This document shows positions 44,535 through 48,232 of a DNA stretch of 48,232 bases, in pieces. Numbering within the stretch: the first letter of the stretch is position 1; the number at the start of each line of letters is the position of its first letter. Source of the stretch: Candidatus Alcyoniella australis (GTDB lineage: Bacteria > Lernaellota > Lernaellaia > JAVCCG01 > Alcyoniellaceae); contig JAVCCG010000064.1 of assembly GCA_030765605.1 (NCBI GenBank), positions 1-48,232 on the forward strand. Direction: 5' to 3'. Position numbers and translations under genes: made by a program. The notes beneath the pieces are model-generated. The model was not told the DNA's origin, searched no databases, and worked only from the letters and a program-made list of their open reading frames with translations.

Positions 44535-44873
44535 CTACGCCGTGCGTTCATCGAGAACCACGGTGATGTGACAGGTACGCTTGTTAATCCGATTGCCGCG
44601 CCCCATTGCCCGCGCGCGAAAGCGCTTGAGCGTCGGGCCCTCGTCGACCATTACGGTCTTGACGAAGAGGTTGTCCACGTCGACTCCCTCGCGCTGCCTT
44701 GCGTTGGACAGCGCCGAGTTGAGCACCTTATTCAACGCCCGGGCAGCGGACTTGTTGGTGAACGACAACGTGTTGCGCGCCTGTTCCACGTCCTTGCCCC
44801 GTATCAGCCGCGCTACGTCTCGGCCCTTGCGGGCTGAGAAACGGATGAAGCGGCCTCTGGACCTGATATCCAC
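44535..44873 (-). CDS. rplV: Ribosomal protein L22
   Basis: The 112-residue product has RFIRFSARKGRDVARLIRGK, then SFTNKSAARALNKVLNSALS and the exit-tunnel loop region with RFRARAMGRGNRINKRTCHI. Sequence is standard. Confidence 0.96.
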   Translation of the reverse strand: MDIRSRGRFIRFSARKGRDVARLIRGKDVEQARNTLSFTNKSAARALNKVLNSALSNARQREGVDVDNLFVKTVMVDEGPTLKRFRARAMGRGNRINKRTCHITVVLDERTA

Positions 44874-44883
44874 GTCTTCGCTC

Positions 44884-45156
44884 CTACTTGCTCTTACGGT
44901 CGCCGGCGTGACCGTGGAACATCCGAGTAGGCGAGAATTCGCCCAGCTTGTGACCGACCATGTTCTCGGTCACGAATACCGGCACGAATTTCTTGCCGTT
45001 GTGCACTGCAAAGGTGAAACCGACAAACTCCGGCAAGATCGTGCTGCGGCGCGACCAAGTACGGATCACCCTGCGTTCGCCGCTGTCGCCCATCCGCTGG
45101 ACCTTCTCCAGCAGATGATTGTCAACGAAAGGTCCCTTCTTTACCGATCGGGGCAT
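44884..45156 (-). CDS. rpsS: Ribosomal protein S19
   Basis: The 90-residue product starts [20 protein letters not shown], then [20 protein letters not shown] and [20 protein letters not shown]. It follows rplB by 12 nt. Confidence 0.98.
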   Translation of the reverse strand: MPRSVKKGPFVDNHLLEKVQRMGDSGERRVIRTWSRRSTILPEFVGFTFAVHNGKKFVPVFVTENMVGHKLGEFSPTRMFHGHAGDRKSK

Positions 45157-45168
45157 CTGTGCTCCCCC

Positions 45169-45993
<825 letters not shown>

Positions 45994-45994
45994 C

Positions 45995-46285
45995 CTACGC
46001 TCCCTCGAAGAAATCGATGGTCTCGCCCGCGGCGAGCTTGACCAGCGCCTTCTTCCACGTCTTGCGCTTGCCCATATTCCGGCCGACTCGCTTGGTCTTG
46101 CCGTTGATCACCATCGTCTGGACATCGACGACCGTGACGTTGAACAACTCCTCGACCGCTTTGCGGATCTCGACCTTGTTCGCGTCGCGCATGACCTCGA
46201 AGACGAACTGATTGGCGCTGTCCTTGGCCAAATTGGTCTTCTCGGTGATCACCGGACGCCGGATTACCTGGTATCCCTCTCTCAT
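45995..46285 (-). CDS. rplW: Ribosomal protein L23
   Basis: The 96-residue exit-site protein shows [40 protein letters not shown] and [20 protein letters not shown]. The ATG at 46285 is preferred over the GTG at 46294. It has GGGGAGG eight bases upstream and overlaps the rplD stop as ATGA. It offers the docking site for SRP and trigger factor. Confidence 0.96.
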   Translation of the reverse strand: MREGYQVIRRPVITEKTNLAKDSANQFVFEVMRDANKVEIRKAVEELFNVTVVDVQTMVINGKTKRVGRNMGKRKTWKKALVKLAAGETIDFFEGA

Positions 46286-46902
46286 TTCCGGCACCTCCCC
46301 GAAATAACTTCGGCCGCGGCCGAAGTCATCACCAGGGTCGAATGGTCCAGCAGATCGTAGACGTTCAGCGCGTCGACGTGCATCACCTTGAACCCGCGCA
46401 GATTACGTGCGCCCAGCTCGAGGTTGTCCTCGCGTTGATCGAGCACCAACAGCCCCTCGCTTACTCCCAGGCCTTTCATCAGCTCGATAAAGCCCTTGGT
46501 CTTGGGCTCGTCGAGCTTAAGCTGATCGACCAGCAGCAGCTTATCCTCGGCCGCCTTCATCGACAGCGCCGAGCGCAGTGCGGCGACGCGGACCTTCTTA
46601 TTGACCTTGCGTTCGAAGGAACGCGGCTTGGGTCCGAACTGAGCCGGGCCGCCGCGACGTACGTTGGTGCGCAATGCGCCCATCCGCGCGCGGCCGGTGC
46701 CCTTCTGGCGGTAGATCTTGCTCTTGGCGCCGTTGACTTCCGAGCGGTTCTTGGTGCAGGCGGTCCCGGCCCTCACGGCCGCGAGCTGCGCCACAACCAC
46801 CTCGTGCAACAGATGCTGTTTGACCTCCGCGCCGAACACCGTGTCGTCGAGCTCTATTTTCTCGACCGGTTTGCGGCTCGAGTCGACAACATCGACTTTC
46901 AT
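46282..46902 (-). CDS. rplD: Ribosomal protein L4
   Basis: The 206-residue product begins [20 protein letters not shown], then [20 protein letters not shown] and [20 protein letters not shown] (the tunnel loop), and ends in a Rossmann-like domain. The start at 46902 overlaps the rplC stop (ATGA) and has GGGAG seven bases upstream. E. coli L4 represses the S10 operon; the leader lies outside the window. Confidence 0.96.
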   Translation of the reverse strand: MKVDVVDSSRKPVEKIELDDTVFGAEVKQHLLHEVVVAQLAAVRAGTACTKNRSEVNGAKSKIYRQKGTGRARMGALRTNVRRGGPAQFGPKPRSFERKVNKKVRVAALRSALSMKAAEDKLLLVDQLKLDEPKTKGFIELMKGLGVSEGLLVLDQREDNLELGARNLRGFKVMHVDALNVYDLLDHSTLVMTSAAAEVISGRCRK

Positions 46903-47546
46903 GTCGCATCTCCCTTGTGATCCTTGACCGCCGACTGGATCGAGACCAGACCGTTGCGGCCACCCGGAGCCGGGCCGTTGATGAACAGCAGGTTCTTTTC
47001 GGCGTCGATGGAAAACACGCGGACCATCGGCACCGTGGAGCGCTTGTTGCCCAGCTGACCGGGCATCTTGCGTCCCTTGACCACGCGGCTGGGCCACGCT
47101 GAGTTGCCGATCGATCCCGGCGGACGCTTGTTGTGCGAGCCGTGAGTCATCGGTCCACGGTGGAAGTGATGCCGCTTGATCGTTCCAGCGAATCCCTTGC
47201 CCTTGCTCGTGCCGATGATGTCCAGCAGCTGGCCGGGCTTGAACTGCTCGACCGTGAGCTCCTGACCGGACGTAAAGGCGCTGGGATCGTCCACGCGGAA
47301 CTCGCGCAGCACGCGATAGGCCGTTTTCGACCCGTTGCCCTTGAAGTGTCCGGACAGCGGCTTATTGGTCTTCTTCAGATCGAGCGGCTCGAATCCGACC
47401 TGGATCGCATCGTAGCCGTCCTTGTCAGCGACCTTGACCTGGATCACGACGCAGGGACCGGCCTCGATTACGGTCAGGCCGTGGCACTGCCCCTTGTCGT
47501 CGTAGCTCTGGGTCATGCCCAGTTTTCGTCCTAGGATTCCAACCAT
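46899..47546 (-). CDS. rplC: Ribosomal protein L3
   Basis: The 215-residue product starts MVGILGRKLGMTQSYDDKGQ and carries RHHFHRGPMTHGSHNKRPPG, with the Gln/Trp-loop region that reaches the catalytic centre. KMPGQLGNKRSTVPMVRVFS follows. Sequence is standard for the family. Confidence 0.97.
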   Translation of the reverse strand: MVGILGRKLGMTQSYDDKGQCHGLTVIEAGPCVVIQVKVADKDGYDAIQVGFEPLDLKKTNKPLSGHFKGNGSKTAYRVLREFRVDDPSAFTSGQELTVEQFKPGQLLDIIGTSKGKGFAGTIKRHHFHRGPMTHGSHNKRPPGSIGNSAWPSRVVKGRKMPGQLGNKRSTVPMVRVFSIDAEKNLLFINGPAPGGRNGLVSIQSAVKDHKGDAT

Positions 47547-47557
47547 TGCCGCGCTCC

Positions 47558-47869
47558 TCAGATCAGCTTGATATCGACGCTCACGCCGGCGGCGAGCTCG
47601 AGCTTACCCATGGCGTCCATTGTCGCCTGGTTGGTCTCGAAGATCTCGATCAGCCTTTTGTGAGTCCGAATTTCAAACTGTTCACGGCTCTTCTTGTCAA
47701 TGTGGGGTGAGCGCAGTACGCAGAACTTCTCGATCCGCGTGGGCAGGGGAATCGGTCCCGAAACCCTGGCGCCCGTACGCTTGGCAGCCTCGGCTATCTC
47801 TTGAGCCGACTTGTCAAGCAACTTGTGATCGTAAGCCTTGAGGCGAATGCGAATTCGCTGATTCTCCAT
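47558..47869 (-). CDS. rpsJ: Ribosomal protein S10
   Basis: The 103-residue product reads [20 protein letters not shown], then [20 protein letters not shown] and [21 protein letters not shown]10 also joins NusB on boxA RNA in antitermination, which fits the boxA-like leader at the rRNA gene. It lies 25 nt after tuf. Confidence 0.98.
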   Translation of the reverse strand: MENQRIRIRLKAYDHKLLDKSAQEIAEAAKRTGARVSGPIPLPTRIEKFCVLRSPHIDKKSREQFEIRTHKRLIEIFETNQATMDAMGKLELAAGVSVDIKLI

Positions 47870-47894
47870 CTGCCCTGACGCTCCTGTCTGTTAA

Positions 47895-48232
47895 TTAGGC
47901 CTTGATCTTGGTGATGACGCCGGCGCCCACTGTGCGGCCGCCCTCGCGGATCGCGAAACGCAGGCCTTCTTCCATCGCAATCGGCGTGATCAACTTGACG
48001 TCGACCTCTGTATTCTCGCCCGGCATTACCATCTCGACGCCTTCCTTCAGCGTCACCACGCCCGTAACGTCGGTGGTGCGGAAGTAAAACTGCGGACGGT
48101 AACCATTGAAAAACGGAGTGTGACGACCACCCTCCTCTTTGCTCAATACGTAAACCTCGGAGCTGAACTCCGTATGCGGCGTGATCGAACCGGGCTTGGC
48201 CAATACCTGGCCGCGCTCGATATCGTCGCGCT
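47895..48232 (-). CDS. tuf: Elongation factor Tu, C-terminal part (5' end outside window)
   Basis: The frame is open to the window edge and gives the last ~112 residues. [15 protein letters not shown] comes first, then [46 protein letters not shown] and the end [15 protein letters not shown]. These are part of domain 2 and all of domain 3, which bind tRNA and EF-Ts. The position directly before rpsJ is a common end of the str operon. The GTPase domain is outside the window. Confidence 0.97.
   Translation of the reverse strand, partial: RDDIERGQVLAKPGSITPHTEFSSEVYVLSKEEGGRHTPFFNGYRPQFYFRTTDVTGVVTLKEGVEMVMPGENTEVDVKLITPIAMEEGLRFAIREGGRTVGAGVITKIKA

Overview
The window is a GC-rich chromosomal segment from a free-living bacterium, probably Gram-negative and deltaproteobacterial-like in gene content. 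It carries an unfinished 16S rRNA gene at the left edge and the S10-spc-alpha ribosomal protein superoperon at the right edge. Support for this placement is RNase Y, ZapA, FtsY, LipB, a GerW/DUF2953 pair, zinc-binding (C+) forms of S4, S14, L36 and adenylate kinase, and secreted proteins with long aspartate runs. The 16S segment also reads as deltaproteobacterial-like. I cannot assign a genus or even a firm phylum by eye, and an uncultured candidate lineage is quite possible.

Left part (1-8.2 kb, all minus strand): the first ~1,020 nt of 16S rRNA with a leader and two tandem sigma-70-type promoters; a poly-Asp lipoprotein; tyrS; rny; a structured non-coding stretch; zapA; ftsY with its own membrane segment; and a single-domain response regulator.

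Middle part (8.2-28.6 kb, mixed strands): a glycyl radical enzyme with no activase beside it is divergent from a long acyl-CoA dehydrogenase. The dehydrogenase start is preceded by a perfect palindrome of the Bacillus FadR type. Then come a minus-strand cluster (TMTC-like glycosyltransferase/TPR protein, small TPR membrane protein, sirtuin, nitroreductase) and a plus-strand secreted protein ending in poly-Asp and CCK. Next is a tightly packed plus-strand run: three consecutive zinc-ribbon proteins sharing motifs, an ALG5/DPM1-like glycosyltransferase, lipB, a small membrane protein and a NodU-type carbamoyltransferase. A TPR protein (minus) and glpD (plus) close this part.

Right part (28.6-48.2 kb, all minus strand): transcription runs from tuf (cut by the window end) through rpsJ-rplC-rplD-rplW-rplB-rpsS-rplV-rpsC-rplP-rpmC-rpsQ-rplN-rplX-rplE-rpsN-rpsH-rplF-rplR-rpsE-rpmD-rplO-secY-adk-map-infA-rpmJ-rpsM-rpsK-rpsD-rpoA-rplQ. 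It continues with little spacing into a TlpA-like thioredoxin, DUF2953, GerW, a large membrane protein and efp.

The best candidates for undescribed biology are the three-gene zinc-ribbon cassette, the orphan glycyl radical enzyme, and the folded RNA candidate between zapA and rny. The two poly-Asp surface proteins and the possible polyprenyl-phosphate-sugar/GT-C glycosylation set are further leads. No CRISPR array, insertion sequence, prophage or tRNA gene was seen.
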